A stretch of DNA of 64,000 nucleotides, taken from assembly GCA_002270565.1 (NCBI GenBank), contig NQMI01000096.1, positions 1 through 64,000 on the forward strand, written 5' to 3'. Made by a program: the position numbers and the translations under genes. The notes beneath the pieces were generated by a model, which had not been told where the DNA came from, ran no database searches, and was given only the letters and a program-made list of their open reading frames with translations. This DNA comes from Stenocarpella maydis. Taxonomy: Eukaryota > Ascomycota > Sordariomycetes > Diaporthales > Diaporthaceae. Below, in pieces: positions 10,449-22,800 of the stretch; positions within the stretch are counted from its first letter, which is position 1, and each line of letters begins with the position of its first letter.

Positions 10449-11803
10449 AGCTAGATATGCTTGTACGCGGTCCGTGGTCTAGGGTCTGCATGGCAGAGGG
10501 CGGGAAACTGGGCGGCGTTTTCATAACAAGGGTGTTCTGGTAGCCAGTGGTCAGGAGCTCACAGGTGGGCGTCAAATCGGCCCAGTTTGAGTGGTTGTAA
10601 GACATCATTTTAGTGAATAAGTGAATAGGCGAATCGGTCACCTATTATGAAGGGGATAGGGATAATACCAAGTCAAGATACCAGAGAGATGGCAGAGTGG
10701 TGTTCTGGTGCAAGTGAAGTCTTTGCTGTGATGGCTCGCTTTCACCAGGCTCGAGGGGCCAGAGCAGCGTCATGTTCACTACTGGCTGTTTTGGGGTAAT
10801 GAGGAACAATTTGAATATTGGCAGCGGCATGGTGATGGCCGTACCGTGCGTGGCCCACGCCAGGTGGCAAGAAACGGCTGAGACAACACAGAGGAGAGGA
10901 GAGAGAAAACGTCCACGAGAGAGAGCAAACGGATGGATGGGAGTATTTGAATCGGAACAAGGAGCGACGAGCCCAACCCCTGGGGTTCCACGGAGAAAGC
11001 TTCGAACAAATGTGGTGTGGGGGCCGGCACTTCGAACCTGCGTGCCGGGCAGCAGGTGAGTGTCATTGAACCCTGTCCTAGATTCCATTCCCGGCTTCTG
11101 CTCCCCGACTGCTTGCTGCACACAATGCAGTACAGTACCCTCCCCACCTGTCCACACTGGCCTGCACCACCAAGGCCAAGCTTCCACTTACCTTGTCTGG
11201 AGGGTACCTAGGTACATGGACCAACTAGCCGGCCGCCTAAGCTGGGAATTCACGTCTTGGTGTGTTTTTACGTTATTTAGACTCGAAGCCCAGCATTCTC
11301 CAAGGCCCTCGAGCATTAAACTAACTGCTTCACTGGTACCCCGACAGAGCCCCAACAAGCATAACCCTATTTAGGAAGGTTGAACCTGCTGTTCGAGGGA
11401 ACTAAGTTCCTTGGTCCGTGCGGGTTGGCGCTAGTAGGCAGTTTAGCTATCGAGGTAGAGGTTGTCTTCTCTTTGCCTCTCCACCAAACCATCTTGCAGT
11501 AACAACCAGATTTGCTGCCCATAGAGGATATACCAGCTGCCGAGTAGACATCCATCTCGGAGTCTCCCGAAAAACTGCAACCTTGGTCAAACCCTCCGCG
11601 CTCGACGCGACAACAGCACGACTGACACCGCGACCGCCCGACCGTGACTGTGCATGGCAGCAACTAGAGGCGCTACACCCCGCCGTGGTTGAGAACCGGG
11701 GGGAGCGGACTTGGAAGGTGGATTGTGCCACGGAGGCGACACACTGCTAGACTCGAACGCATCGGAGAAGAATTCCCGGCGAGGAGACAACGTGCCAGGC
11801 GTC
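10449..11803. other. Intergenic region, TAF2 promoter
   Basis: 1.35 kb between the SAS4 gene and TAF2. It contains a GAGA-rich stretch near 10890-10925, a perfect 7-bp-stem hairpin at 11024-11048 and a GGTACCTAGGTACA palindromic site near 11204-11217. No gene is supported. Confidence 0.5.
11024..11048. other. Short perfect hairpin
   Basis: CCGGCAC, an 11-nt loop containing TTCGAAC, then GTGCCGG. It superficially resembles a tRNA T-arm but lacks the 7-nt loop and the flanking cloverleaf. Confidence 0.5.
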
Positions 11804-14800
11804 ATGGACAACGCGGTGGTCGAGGGTGGCGCGAGCGCCGTGGAAGAAGTCAGCTGGGAGCCATACACCGTCGTCGAGCAGCGCGTCCACTTGGACTTCA
11901 ACTTCCAGGCAAAACAGATACAGGGAATAACCATGATCAAGATCTTCCACACCGGCGGCGATGAACCCGAATTCGTCAACATCGACGCTCGTCAGTGCGA
12001 AATCGACCTCGAAAGCATCACAGTAAACTACCAGAAAGTAAAGGCTACATACCGGGACCCGTACGAGTTCATGGACACTCCGAAGGGCTTCGACTGGAGC
12101 GTGAAACAGCACCACATCAGGAAGAAGCGCATGAAACGACTGCAACCCAAGATGCGTGGTGACTTGCCCATGACTGGGAGGGAGGAAAAGGGATGTCAGC
12201 CTGCCAACGGGGCGCTGCGGGTATGGCTCAAGCCCGACAAGATCGTACTCAAGCCTGTACAGACCCCAGGGGTGTCTGGCCCTCAGGAGCCCATCGAGCC
12301 ACACACTTTCAAGATCGAGATCCCCTTCCGTATCACACATGTTCGAGACGGGTACCACTTTGTCGGTGTCGAGGACGGCGATACCCAATACCCGCATGTC
12401 TACACTCGGCACTCTCTCGAGCCTGGCTATGCCAGCTCCCTCTTTCCCTGCGTCGATGACCGGACCCGGGTGAGGCAGTGGGAGATCTCGCTTAAATTTC
12501 CACGCACTGTTGGCGATGCGCTGAAGCAACCCTTGGCCTCGCACGTAGCTGGCGTCTCATCGTCTTCCGGCGCCACCCGACCGGCGGCCTCTAGAACGCA
12601 GCAGTCTCATCGCGAGTTTGAAACCACAGAGGAGGACAAGCTTTTGGATATGACTGCCATATGCTCCGGTACCCTCATAGGGGAGCACGAAGAGAATGCC
12701 GGTGGCGGGAGTAAGAAGATTATGAAGTTCAACCCCAAAGATTGCGGTGCCCAGCACATCGGCTTCGCCATCGGGCCCTTTGAGGACGTAGATCTCTACT
12801 CCACGTTTCGCAGCGAAGAGGACGAGGCGAAGCTCGGCGGAAACGCCGTCAAAGTCCACGGCTATTGCCTGCCGGGTCGGAGCGAAGAGGTCAGAAATAC
12901 CTGCCAGCCGCTGGCTCATGCAAGCGACTACTTCACCCTTACCTTCTCGAAATATCCGTACGAGGAAAACAGCTACAAGATATGCTTTGTAGAGGAGATG
13001 ACAGAAAGCACGGTGCCCCTGCAAGCTTTCTCGCTTTGCAGCACTCGGCTGCTCTACCCTCGGGATATCATTGACACGGAGATAGAAGTCACGCGGAAAC
13101 TCGTCCACTCCCTGGCAGCACAGTATTTTGGTATTTTCATCAATCCCAACGAACGGACCGATACCTGGATCGTGTGTGGCGTTGCATACTTCATGACGGA
13201 CCTTTACTTGAGGCAGCTATGTGGCAATAATTACTACCGATACCAGATCAGGACAACGGCCGAATATCTGACCGAAGTGGACCATGGTCGCCCTTCTCTG
13301 CATGAGTTGGGACGTTACCTGCACCTGGGCGATTTTGAGATGGAGTTCATGGCGCTCAAGGCACCTCTGGTGATCTTCATTCTCGACAGGCGATTGCTCA
13401 AGTCATCAAATAGTGCCGGAGTTGTTCGCGTTATTTCGCAGCGTCTTCGTGAGGCCATGCAGGCCGCAGACCCCTTTGCCGCAAATTTTGTGGTTTCTTC
13501 AGAGCAGTTCAGGCGAGCTTGCGAGAAGAAGGGCCGCTTGCGCCTCGAGAGCTTTTGGGATCAATGGGTTCTGAGCTCTGGATGCCCCAGACTCCACATC
13601 TCTCAGAGGTTCAACAAGAAGAGGCTCGAGGTCGAACTGACCGTCGTCCAGAACCAAGTAGAGTGGGCCAAGGCAGAGCATCCCTTAAAGAAGGATGACT
13701 TCTGGAGGGACGTGTTGGAAGAGCGACAAGGCGTCCTTGCCGCCGAGGTACCGCTTACTTTCACTGGTCCAATGACTTTTCGGGTCCACGAGGCCGACGG
13801 CACGCCCTACGAACACTGTCTGGAGATGAAGCTGGATGCCGCAGCCACCAAAGGCTCCCGGCTTGCGATGCCGTATAACACCAAGTACAAGCGCATCAAG
13901 AGGGTCCGCCAGAAGAAGCGAGAAAAAGACCACACAAAGGCGCCAGGGGCTGGGCGAGGCGACGCAGATGCGCAGGATGAGGACGGGAACGACGAAGACG
14001 AGAAGGGACACACCCTCAACATGTTTGGTGACGTCCTGATGGGCGAGGAGGATATGGCTTCGTGGAAACTTGTAGATTGGGACAGTGACCAACAGCAGCA
14101 GATGGACCAGGAGTCTTATGAGTGGATCCGAGTCGACTGCGACTCTGAGTGGATCTACTATCTCGAGACGAACCTCAAGGTCTACATGACGGTGGCTCAG
14201 CTCCAGCAGGACAGGGATATCGCCGCACAGGTCGAGTCCATGCTGCAGCTCACCCGCAACGCGCCCAGCAACATCCAGACCACTACCCTGCTGAGGACTC
14301 TTTACGACGACCGCTACTTCTACGGCATCCGCACCATGGCTGCGCAGGCCCTTACTGGCCACGCCGAGAGGGCGAACAACTTCCGGGGAATGCGTCACCT
14401 GATACGCGTGTTCAAGACGTTTTATTGCTACCCTGATTCGGCTAACCCACGGCCGAATGACTTCACAGATAAGAAGAGTTACCATGTGCAGTCGGCCATC
14501 CCTGCTGCTATTGCGAGAATTCGTGGCGGGCAAGAATTCTGCCCGGAGGAAGCTCGTGAATTCATACTCGACCAGCTGGTCTTCAACAACAATGACGAGA
14601 ACACATATTCGGATCATTTCTACGTCGCAAAGCTTCTCGACGCCCTCGCAACTAGTCTGGTGCGTGCTAAAGCCACAGAAGCATCTGACGAGGAACAGGA
14701 CTACACCAAGCTGCAGACATTTGCGGAGAGGGCAGTTGCGCAAATTGAGCGGTACCAACAGATGGACGAGGTGTTCAGTTCGTACCAAAATATCTGGACG

Positions 14801-16574
14801 CGTACCGCACTGGATTGCAAGGTCAAGCTGATGAAGTCGGGCGTCATGGCCGTCGACGGGATAGAATTCATGCAATACCTGACCCCGGAGACACTGGATC
14901 TTGTGCAGATCAAGGCGTTCGAGGCGCTGATTGAACTTGGTCTCTTCTTGAAGCCTGGTATTATGAAGTACCTCCTGACAAGCATGAGCCTCTCCTCATC
15001 ACCCTTTGTGAGAGACCAACTCTTCAAGGCCTTCACTCGTGGCTTGGCCTCTATCGCTTTCGGAGAGCTGGACGTCAGTGACATTCGGCCGAAGGAGTCC
15101 GGCTCCAAGACGACTGGGGCTGCCCAGGCCGCCCCCAATGGTGTAAACAGCGATGCTATGGCCCTGGACGAGGAAGACCATGGCGGGCTCATTGTCGAAC
15201 AAAGCGACGCCGTGATTAAACAGAGGCAGGCGGACGCAGCCCGTCGGGTCGATATCACTGCTGCGATCACGGCGATGAAAGAGGCATTGCAAGACAACAA
15301 GGACCTACAGAGGCAGTTGTGGAAGGCCGTCGACTCGCCCGTCCTGGGCCTCGCGGAAAAGAGAAATCTTTTAGAGTTGTGTTCCACTCTGTTTCCCAGG
15401 GAAGACGAGATGCTCGTCACGATGAAGTACCCAGTACGGTGGACAGTGACGAGAGGTCACTACCACCGGGGCAAAGTAAGTCTGGACCCCTCGCCGCCGT
15501 TCTTGATCGGCTGCTGACATTTAACAGTCACTTGTCATGGCCTTCAAGCAGACATACAAGACATCGCTGAAACGGAGGCGGGAAGAGGCGGCCCCTGAGC
15601 AACCTGCGCGGGTGGTGACAGCCGCTGCGCCATCTACCCCTCGTCCTCTGGTTGACCAAGAAAAGGAGCAGCCAAAGAAGATGATCAAACTGTCCCACCC
15701 AGGATCTTCAAGGACTGGTGCGCAATCACCGGCGCCGCCACCCATTCCTGTTGCTCGGCAGCCGTCCATCGCTGTTGCGGCTCCTGCCCGCCCTCCTCCT
15801 GAGCTGGAGCGAGGTGACAGCATCGCGGTGCAGAATCGCCCGACCGCGAAGCTACCATCCGCCCCTCAGTCTGCTGCGGGCACACCTACACCGGAACCTT
15901 CCCGCCATGCCATTCCGAGCTCGAAGGTGCCCAAGCTCTCAAAGAAGCGCAAGTTGGCCGACACAGAGGCAACGCCCACGCCTCGGCCTTCTCGAGTCGT
16001 GACCCTCAAGTATGGCCGTCTTGCGGAGCACAAGAGGCAGCAGATTGCCCGTCTACCCTCGTCGTCCAAGGCTAGGGCCGCACCACCTGCAGACTCCATT
16101 GTAGCCACGCCAGTTGCACGAGCGATCTCGGCGGCTGCTACACCATCCAGGCAAGGATCGTCATCTGCCAATGCTGATGTCTCCATGGTCTCGACGACTT
16201 CGACCCTTAGCGCGGGCTCGTCTTCAAATAGGCAGGCCTCGCAGCAGCAGCAGAAGACACCCCTACCCTCCGGGAAGATCAACCGCAAGCCTCTGCCGAC
16301 AGGGCCGTCTGCCCACAGCGCCGTCTCACCCACCTCCAGCATCGCAGCAAAGCCCGCCGCAACTCCTCGGCGGCCCTCGCAACAGCAGCCGACCTCGGCG
16401 TCCCCTTCTCGCCCGGAATCGCCTGTGGCCGCGAGGCCATCGACGGAGCCCGCGCCGAAGCCCAAGAAGTTGGTCAAGCTCAAACTGAAGTTAGGTGGAA
16501 ACAAGTCTTTTACCGGCTTGTCTGGAGACAAGCCACCTCCGCCGCCACCAGCGGGTGAACAAGCACGGCCCTAG
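11804..16574 (+). CDS. TAF2: TFIID subunit TAF2 (Tsm1)
   Basis: Two exons, 11804-15475 and 15528-16574, with a 52-nt phase-0 intron (GTAAGT...AACAG), 1,572 aa. The N-terminus (EQRVHLDFNFQAKQIQG; then ITVNYQKVKATY) is the TAF2 version of the M1-aminopeptidase fold. The peptidase centre is dead. The helix holding HExxH in M1 enzymes reads VHSLAAQYFG (about residue 434), and the WLNEGFA-type helix reads WIVCGVAYF (about residue 455), so no zinc site remains, as expected for TAF2. HEAT-like repeats follow to about residue 1225. The last about 340 residues are Pro/Ser/Lys-rich and disordered, ending in a KKLVKLKLKLGG patch typical of fungal TAF2. The protein sits in TFIID and contacts initiator DNA together with TAF1. 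The start is the first ATG of the frame; length agrees with fungal TAF2. Confidence 0.95.
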
Positions 16575-18200
16575 AAGAGGCAGGATCTCATGGTTTGAGA
16601 GTGGAGGCGCTGAAAGGCCCACTGTTGTCAGCGGTTACAGAATCGGCAGGCATGCAGTGGGCCGTGGGCAAGCGTGATTCGGACCCAGCACGATTGTGTC
16701 CGCGTAGGGTGTCCGACTATCATCACATCTGACCACGTCGGAGAGCTCATTTCTCCACGGTAACACCCAGGGAGCTTCCCGGGACCCTTGTGTCCTCCGG
16801 GTGTGCTTTCGAAGTTAAGACATGGAACAATAATATGCATGAGCTTGGCTGGCAAGCCGAGCTTGACTATACGTATCAGTCCACATCAGCCCCAGAAGCC
16901 ATCGTCAGTGTCGCACCATGTCCAGAAAAATACAGATTTAGCATGCTCACTTCCCTTCGTGCCGTCTCACCCTGTATGGCGGGACGTGGTCTTGTGCTTT
17001 ATTGATTTGGGAGGAAGCAGGCCAGGCTTGAGGCCTGATTAATCGGAGGAAAAGGAATTGGGGAACGGGAGTGCTTCTGCCCTGAAGTACATCTTTGTGT
17101 GTTAAGTTATGGGTGATGTCTTTGGCATGAAAACAGCACGGCGTTTAGGTTCAAAACAGGAGCACGTTCGGGGCGAGAGGGATAGGTGGGAGAATACTGC
17201 GGCTTTTCGGCATGGTCGAGGAATGATAATCTTTTTTTCAAGATCAAGTCTGTAGGGCTCCCTACCTGAATTGCGTTCTGACTGGCCAAAATAAGTCTTG
17301 ATATGGCGTACTGTCTTTGTCTCGAACCATCCTGCCGTGATACCACAGGGTTTCCTGTCACCGCCTGCCAACTGGTCACGACGAACGAAGGGGCGCGATA
17401 AAGAACGAATGTAGCCGCTGCTGGCACTCGAAGGGGCGCTAGCATCTCTGGCGAGCTTCTGCTGCGACACACAGAGTCCGCTCTCCAACTTCTTGGGCCC
17501 CTTGCAGCAAGGTTCTAAGCCTTTTCACCTTTCTATCACCTATTCAGCGATGTTATAGTCTACGTGATTCGTTCTCATCCGGTTGCGCCGAGGCCTAGGG
17601 GGGAGGAGTGATGGGCAACGGGGGGAAGCAAAACAGCAGCACGGGAATACCAGACATGGCCTCCTTTGTCTTGTGGAAGCGCTTGGAACAGCTTGCATTT
17701 TGCCAACGCTGGCCAAGACTCACAAGCCAGTTGTTGGCCTTGGATGTATTCCGTCGCCCGCCCACAGACTGATCCCACGCTCTCCGGTCCGAAATAGGAG
17801 AGCGTATCCTGTTGAGACTGGCGCCTGCGTGATACCCAGTGGCAATCGCCTACCACGACATGACGTCCATCCATGTGAATCCAATCGCGCAGACATGGTG
17901 TATCTAGGGGCCGGAAGGAGGGCCTGACAACGCAGCGCCTGACGTGCGGCCCACGCTCAGCCCACCCCCACGGGAGCAGACCTTCGCGTGTTGCTACGAG
18001 GTAACTACTGGTGTGTGTAGCCAAGTCAGCCACAAGCAATCTCAATAAGCCTCACAACTGCGTGGAATTCCCATGGTCGAATGCAGCGTGAGCCATGCCT
18101 CCCTGCCGCAAGGCGGAACAGCTCAGCACCGCCCACAAGAAGGCGAAGCCTCAACCTCGACCAACTGGAACAAGTACACATCCTGCCGAGGCTCCCCCAT
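16575..18200. other. Convergent intergenic region TAF2 / CDC26
   Basis: 1.6 kb between the stop of TAF2 (plus) and the stop of CDC26 (minus). Short frames are open on both strands but none has a recognisable motif or plausible splice pattern. I see no gene. Confidence 0.55.
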
Positions 18201-19034
18201 TCAGCGCCTGCCGCCGCCGCCGCCCCTGGCCACCCCGATCCTCTCGTCGCGGCTCCTCGTGGCCCTAGCGCGCACCCTGTCGGCCGCGTCCCTCTGCGCC
18301 TGCTGCGCGCCAGGGGTGGGCGTGGCCGCCTCTGCCGCCGCAGCCCTCCCGGACGGCGCACGGCGGTGCGTCTGGGCAGCAGCGGCACCGCGGGGGAACC
18401 TACCCTCCGGGGCCGGCTGCTGCTGCCCCTGCCCGGGCTGGGACGAGGTCAGCTCCGTGCTGGCCGACCTCGTGGACCTCGTCATCCGGGCGGGGGCGGG
18501 CGGCGGCGAGGGGAATATCGGTCCTTCGTGTTGCCGTGCTTGCTGTTGCCGCTGGGTGTGGTGTGGGTTCGGGATGTCGTCGTCGCCGTCGGCGGCGGCG
18601 GCGTTGTCGAGGTCCATCTGCTCCGCCTCGGCCATTTCCTCATCCTCGACGAATGGGTCCTCTCCCCCACCGCCCTCCCCGGGCAGGCCGCCGTCGGACG
18701 CGTCATCGTAGCCATCCGAGTCCCCCTCGTTACGGTAGATGCCCTCGTCGGGCGGGTCCTCGATGTTCTCCTCGCGCGATATCCTCGGCGCCGGGGTGTT
18801 GTATTTGCGGTTGGGGTAGTATGAGGCCTCCTGCTCCGAGTACTCGTCGTCGTCGTCGCTCGATGTGGTTATGCCGGTGATGTCCATGCCGCTCATGTTG
18901 CGGGCCAGCTGCTGCTGCCGCCTGAGCTGGGCGGCAGCGGCGGCATGCTGAAAGGCCTCGGCCTCTCTGCGGTCCTCGTAGCGCTTGACGTCCTCGGAGG
19001 TGAGGGTCAGCACCGTCGGCGGGCGGCGGAGCAT
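18201..19034 (-). CDS. CDC26: Anaphase-promoting complex subunit CDC26, long fungal form
   Basis: A 277-aa intronless frame. The first residues, MLRRPPTVLTLTSEDVKRYE, match the conserved CDC26 N-terminus (MLRRxPT..L.L...D), the segment that inserts into the TPR groove of APC6/Cdc16 and stabilises it. The start has a good context (CACCATG). Reading could be extended 26 codons upstream, but that would bury the conserved Met. Residues 30-60 are Ala/Gln-rich and helical. The rest is disordered, with acidic Ser/Asp runs near 80 and 120-165 and an Ala/Gly/Arg-rich tail. Human CDC26 is 85 aa, so most of this protein is extra. The call rests on about 25 residues. Confidence 0.7.
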   Translation of the reverse strand: MLRRPPTVLTLTSEDVKRYEDRREAEAFQHAAAAAQLRRQQQLARNMSGMDITGITTSSDDDDEYSEQEASYYPNRKYNTPAPRISREENIEDPPDEGIYRNEGDSDGYDDASDGGLPGEGGGGEDPFVEDEEMAEAEQMDLDNAAAADGDDDIPNPHHTQRQQQARQHEGPIFPSPPPAPARMTRSTRSASTELTSSQPGQGQQQPAPEGRFPRGAAAAQTHRRAPSGRAAAAEAATPTPGAQQAQRDAADRVRARATRSRDERIGVARGGGGGRR

Positions 19035-19849
19035 GGTGGGAGGCTGTGTGAGGTTGGCGCGAGTGAGCGCAAATAGGAGCGTCAGTAAGAAATGGTTGGT
19101 AGCATAATGCACTTAGCCAATGAGTATTGAATGAGGGTCTGTTGGTGTGGAGGATCCAAGCAATGATGAGTGCTGTCGTAGGTTGATGCGCGCGCGGTTC
19201 ATGTGCGGGTCGAGGGAGACGCGACAAGCTCGTCTGGGCTCTTATTTATGGGTGCAGTGGGGTGCTGTGGCTGCCGCCACGTGGGGATTTGTAGCGGCTG
19301 GGCCCGGCTGGCGGAGCACGGACTACAGCAAGGCTGGGGCTTGCGCAGCTCCAGCAGGAAACCATCCGGAAACCATCCCAGCTACACTACACTAACAAAT
19401 CACGCCCACGAGGACAAGACGTGGTATGCAGAGATTGGCCCGCTCGTGGCCCACTTGTGGCTGGCTGGGCTGCTTGGTCTCCCTCTCGTGTGTTCATGTT
19501 TCTTTACTACAAAGATGCCACTGCAGTGAGTGGCACCCATGTCTCAATAATGGTCTAACGGCTATGTCAATCCCTCCAACTGCTCTTGCTCCCGTCGCAC
19601 CCATCACACGCCCCCAAAACAATTAAACACCGTGCTATGCAAGCCGCCCTCCCTGGGGATTGTGGGTTACGGGCAGCCTTCGGTTCTCAGCGCCATGCTG
19701 CACAACGAATGTATGCCAACCAAAAAAAGGAAAAAAGAAGGAGTAATGAAAAAAGGAATGAGAGGCCAAGCCATGGTATCGTCAGTATCCAATCCTCGTA
19801 TGTTGGCCATCCTGCCCTTTCAAGTCATGTCGCCCCATATTCTCATCAT
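19035..19849. other. Intergenic region upstream of CDC26
   Basis: About 815 bp between CDC26 and the next minus-strand gene, so it holds the CDC26 promoter and the 3' end of the 1,111-aa gene. A doubled CTACACTA motif is at 19382-19394. No gene was seen. Confidence 0.55.
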
Positions 19850-22800
19850 TCAGTCGGTTCCATAGAACGCTGTCGCGTACACGTTCTCCGACTCCCACTT
19901 CAGGAAGTCGCCGAGGTCGTGCCCGAGGTTGTAGCCCATGGGCACGTATTCTTTGCTGCCGTCCACCCCGGTCGTCATGACGAGGTCTAGCATCGGGCTC
20001 TGCGGGAGGCTGTCCACCCCCTCTCTCAGCTTGACTCGTCCCGCCTCCAGCCCTTCGGGCGACGGCTTGGGGCTCCCCCGCTGCAGCATGTTTGCCTTGT
20101 CCACGTCGATGCCCGGGCCTTGGTATCTCTTGGGGTGGCCCTCGAATGTCCACCTCTTGACCCCTCCGCCCGTGTAGAACCGCGCCGCATCGAATGGCCT
20201 TGTGTTCCAGAACCCCGACGGATGCTCAGAGTTTATCGGGATCGGCATGCTCTGCTCCCGCACCATCTCTTGGATGCCCTCGCTCACCTCCCCGCTCGAC
20301 CGCGCCGACCCCGACCCCGAAGAGTTGCTTCCGTTGACAATATGGTTGATGCTGTGGTTGCGCGACGGGTCATGGAAGGATCGGCTGCCTGAGCCAGGAG
20401 GGCTGATTGCCGACACATGCACCGGGGCGTAAGCCGTGACCTGGCTCCGAGGCAACGCCTTCTCCTCCGACTTGACCAACGCCCCCAGTGCGTCCGAGGG
20501 AAGCCCAACGCCCCCGAGCCAGTCGCACAAGTCGTCCACTAGCTCTTCCTCCGCGTCTCGGGCGCAGAAGTCGCTTGGGTCACTAAAGAAGTCTCCTGCA
20601 CCCCCCAGGATGGCCATCTGAAACGCCGTCCAGTCGAGCGTCTCGTCTGGTGAAGACAGCAGCTTCGACTCGAGAGAGTTGATCGTCCCGGCCTTGGCGA
20701 GGTCGGCCTTGGCGAGGCGGATACGGCCGTGCTCAAAGCATGGCATGGTCGCTGTGAATGGGGCCGACTTGAAGAACAAGTACTCGTCGTCTTCCTCAAA
20801 GTTTGCCATCTCCGCAACGCTCAACCGTGGACTCGGCTGGTCCATGCGCATCTCGGATGGCCTACGCGCATTCTGCGATTTTGGGTAGCCGTGCTGGCTC
20901 GGAGCCGACGTGATTCGCACCTCAGGGATCGTGGGCAGGATCGGAAGACGTGAGCTTGACGGGTTTCCACGCTTGTGTGCAGGTCGCTGTGGCGACTCCT
21001 TGGCCGGCGGGTCCGGGAAAGAATGGCTTTTGAAGAAGGTGATCGTGTCTTCATCTGGAGGCGGCGTCGAGGTTGGGAAACGCCCATCAGCAGTGTTGTA
21101 CGGCGGCTGTGGCGGAGTGGGAGGAGGTGTAGCCAGCGGTGTCTGCTCCTGTTTTGGGTACCTCGTCGCGGTCAGCGGCGTCTCTGGCTCGGCCGGGTCT
21201 GGCTTCCTCGGAGCATCTCTGTCGAGGCCAAAGGTGGCTGACTTCGGTGTAAGCACCTCGGGCACAGGGGATAGAACCCCAAGGTTTGCAACACCAGAGT
21301 TCCCAATCTTTGACGGCAGGTCCTGCAGGTGGAAGGGTTCGACAGGCGTGTTCACGCCGCTATTATCGGAAACAGCTTCGCCAGCACCCCCAGCAGTGCT
21401 GCGCAACGACTCGTTGGAGTTGGATCTCCTCGTCTCCGCCTGAGCCTCTGCCTCTGCCTTGGCGATCCTGCTCTGTCTGTACTGCTGTACTTGACCGGGC
21501 GTCACCACCTCATCAGCCTCTATTTTATGGAAACCGAAACGGCCGCGCGACCCGCTGAACAGCTTCTCGGTAACGTTGTCTGCTTTCAGGTTCCACCGAG
21601 CCAGCGATCGGTGAGAGTTATGCTGCCTCTGAGGGGTGCTGCTGCCTTCTGCACTCGGTGTTGACGCGCCAAACGTGCTTGCCTTGGCGGTGGGTGCTGG
21701 TGTGTCGGGCCAAGTCGATGCAGTTGGCGTCGATATTGTTGCTGAACGCGGTGTTCTGGGTCTTGAGGGAGACTTTCTCTTGGCCTTTTTGATTGAGCTT
21801 GAATTGGTCGGGGACCGGAGCATATTGTCAGACGATGACACTGGGGACGACTTGTTCTTCCTCGGGAATGAGGTTATGCTCCCTCGGCCGGGCGTGGGAG
21901 ACACGGGAGACGCCACCACGGATTCCTTCCGGGCGCGAGACACCGGCGCTTGGTAAGTGGTGGCCGGCAGCGTCTGCCACAGTGTGGTGGTGTCCAGACT
22001 CTTGGTCTGGATTTGTAATGCCTGCGATGCGCGTTGCAGCTGTTGGACCTGTTCCTGCAACTCCCTGGACTGGGGGTGCGATTGGGAAGCAAGTCTCGCT
22101 TCAGCCAAGGCATTGCCCACAGCTTTGAAGGCCTCATCGGTCTCCCAGATCAACTGTTGAACATTGGCGGGCAGGTGACCACAGTTTTGATCATCCTTGC
22201 CCTCGAGAATGCTTTCAAATGGATTTTCATCTTGATTCGGTCCTTTTGAGGGCTTCTGCACAGCCCTGGCAGCCTCCCCACCTCCTACCTTATTATCCTT
22301 GGCATTCTGCATAATGGGCGTGTCCAGGGGGTATGACTCGGTGCTGTCACCATATCGATGGTTCCGATGTTGATGGCCGTGCATACCTACCGAGTTGCTG
22401 TCTGTGGTTATGGCGGCGCAGCTGAGAGGATTCTGAGTGGTGGTGGTGGTGGTGGGTGTTCGGAAATGCGAGGTGTGGTTGCTGTTGGTCGTGGGTATTG
22501 GCTGTGGAGATGGTGTCCCATCGTGGTCGCCATGAGCCAGCCCAGTACACGGTGAGGGAGATATCAGGAATGAACGGGCCTCATGTGGCGACTTCTTTGT
22601 CGCCCAAGTTGGTCTTGCCGCCGGACAAAGAGCACCGTTGAGTGGGCTTGTCCACCCAGCCGACATGGTTGGCGTTGAAAGGCGAGGTTTTGAAGGCGTA
22701 GTGCCTGCGGAAGAAATGGAGGCCTTTGAGTCGGAATGATGCCGTTGATGGTGATGCCGTCGACTGCAGACACTGCCGCCGCATGGAGACAAAGAGCCGT

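Noticed and set aside
11024..11048. tRNA-like T-arm (GGTTCGAA on minus) in the TAF2 upstream region
   Set aside because: The loop is 11 nt, the base after the loop is not the required C, and no D-arm, anticodon arm or acceptor stem fits around it.
17102..17488. 128-codon minus frame between TAF2 and CDC26
   Set aside because: No recognisable motif; a second overlapping frame is equally long. Probably 3' flank.
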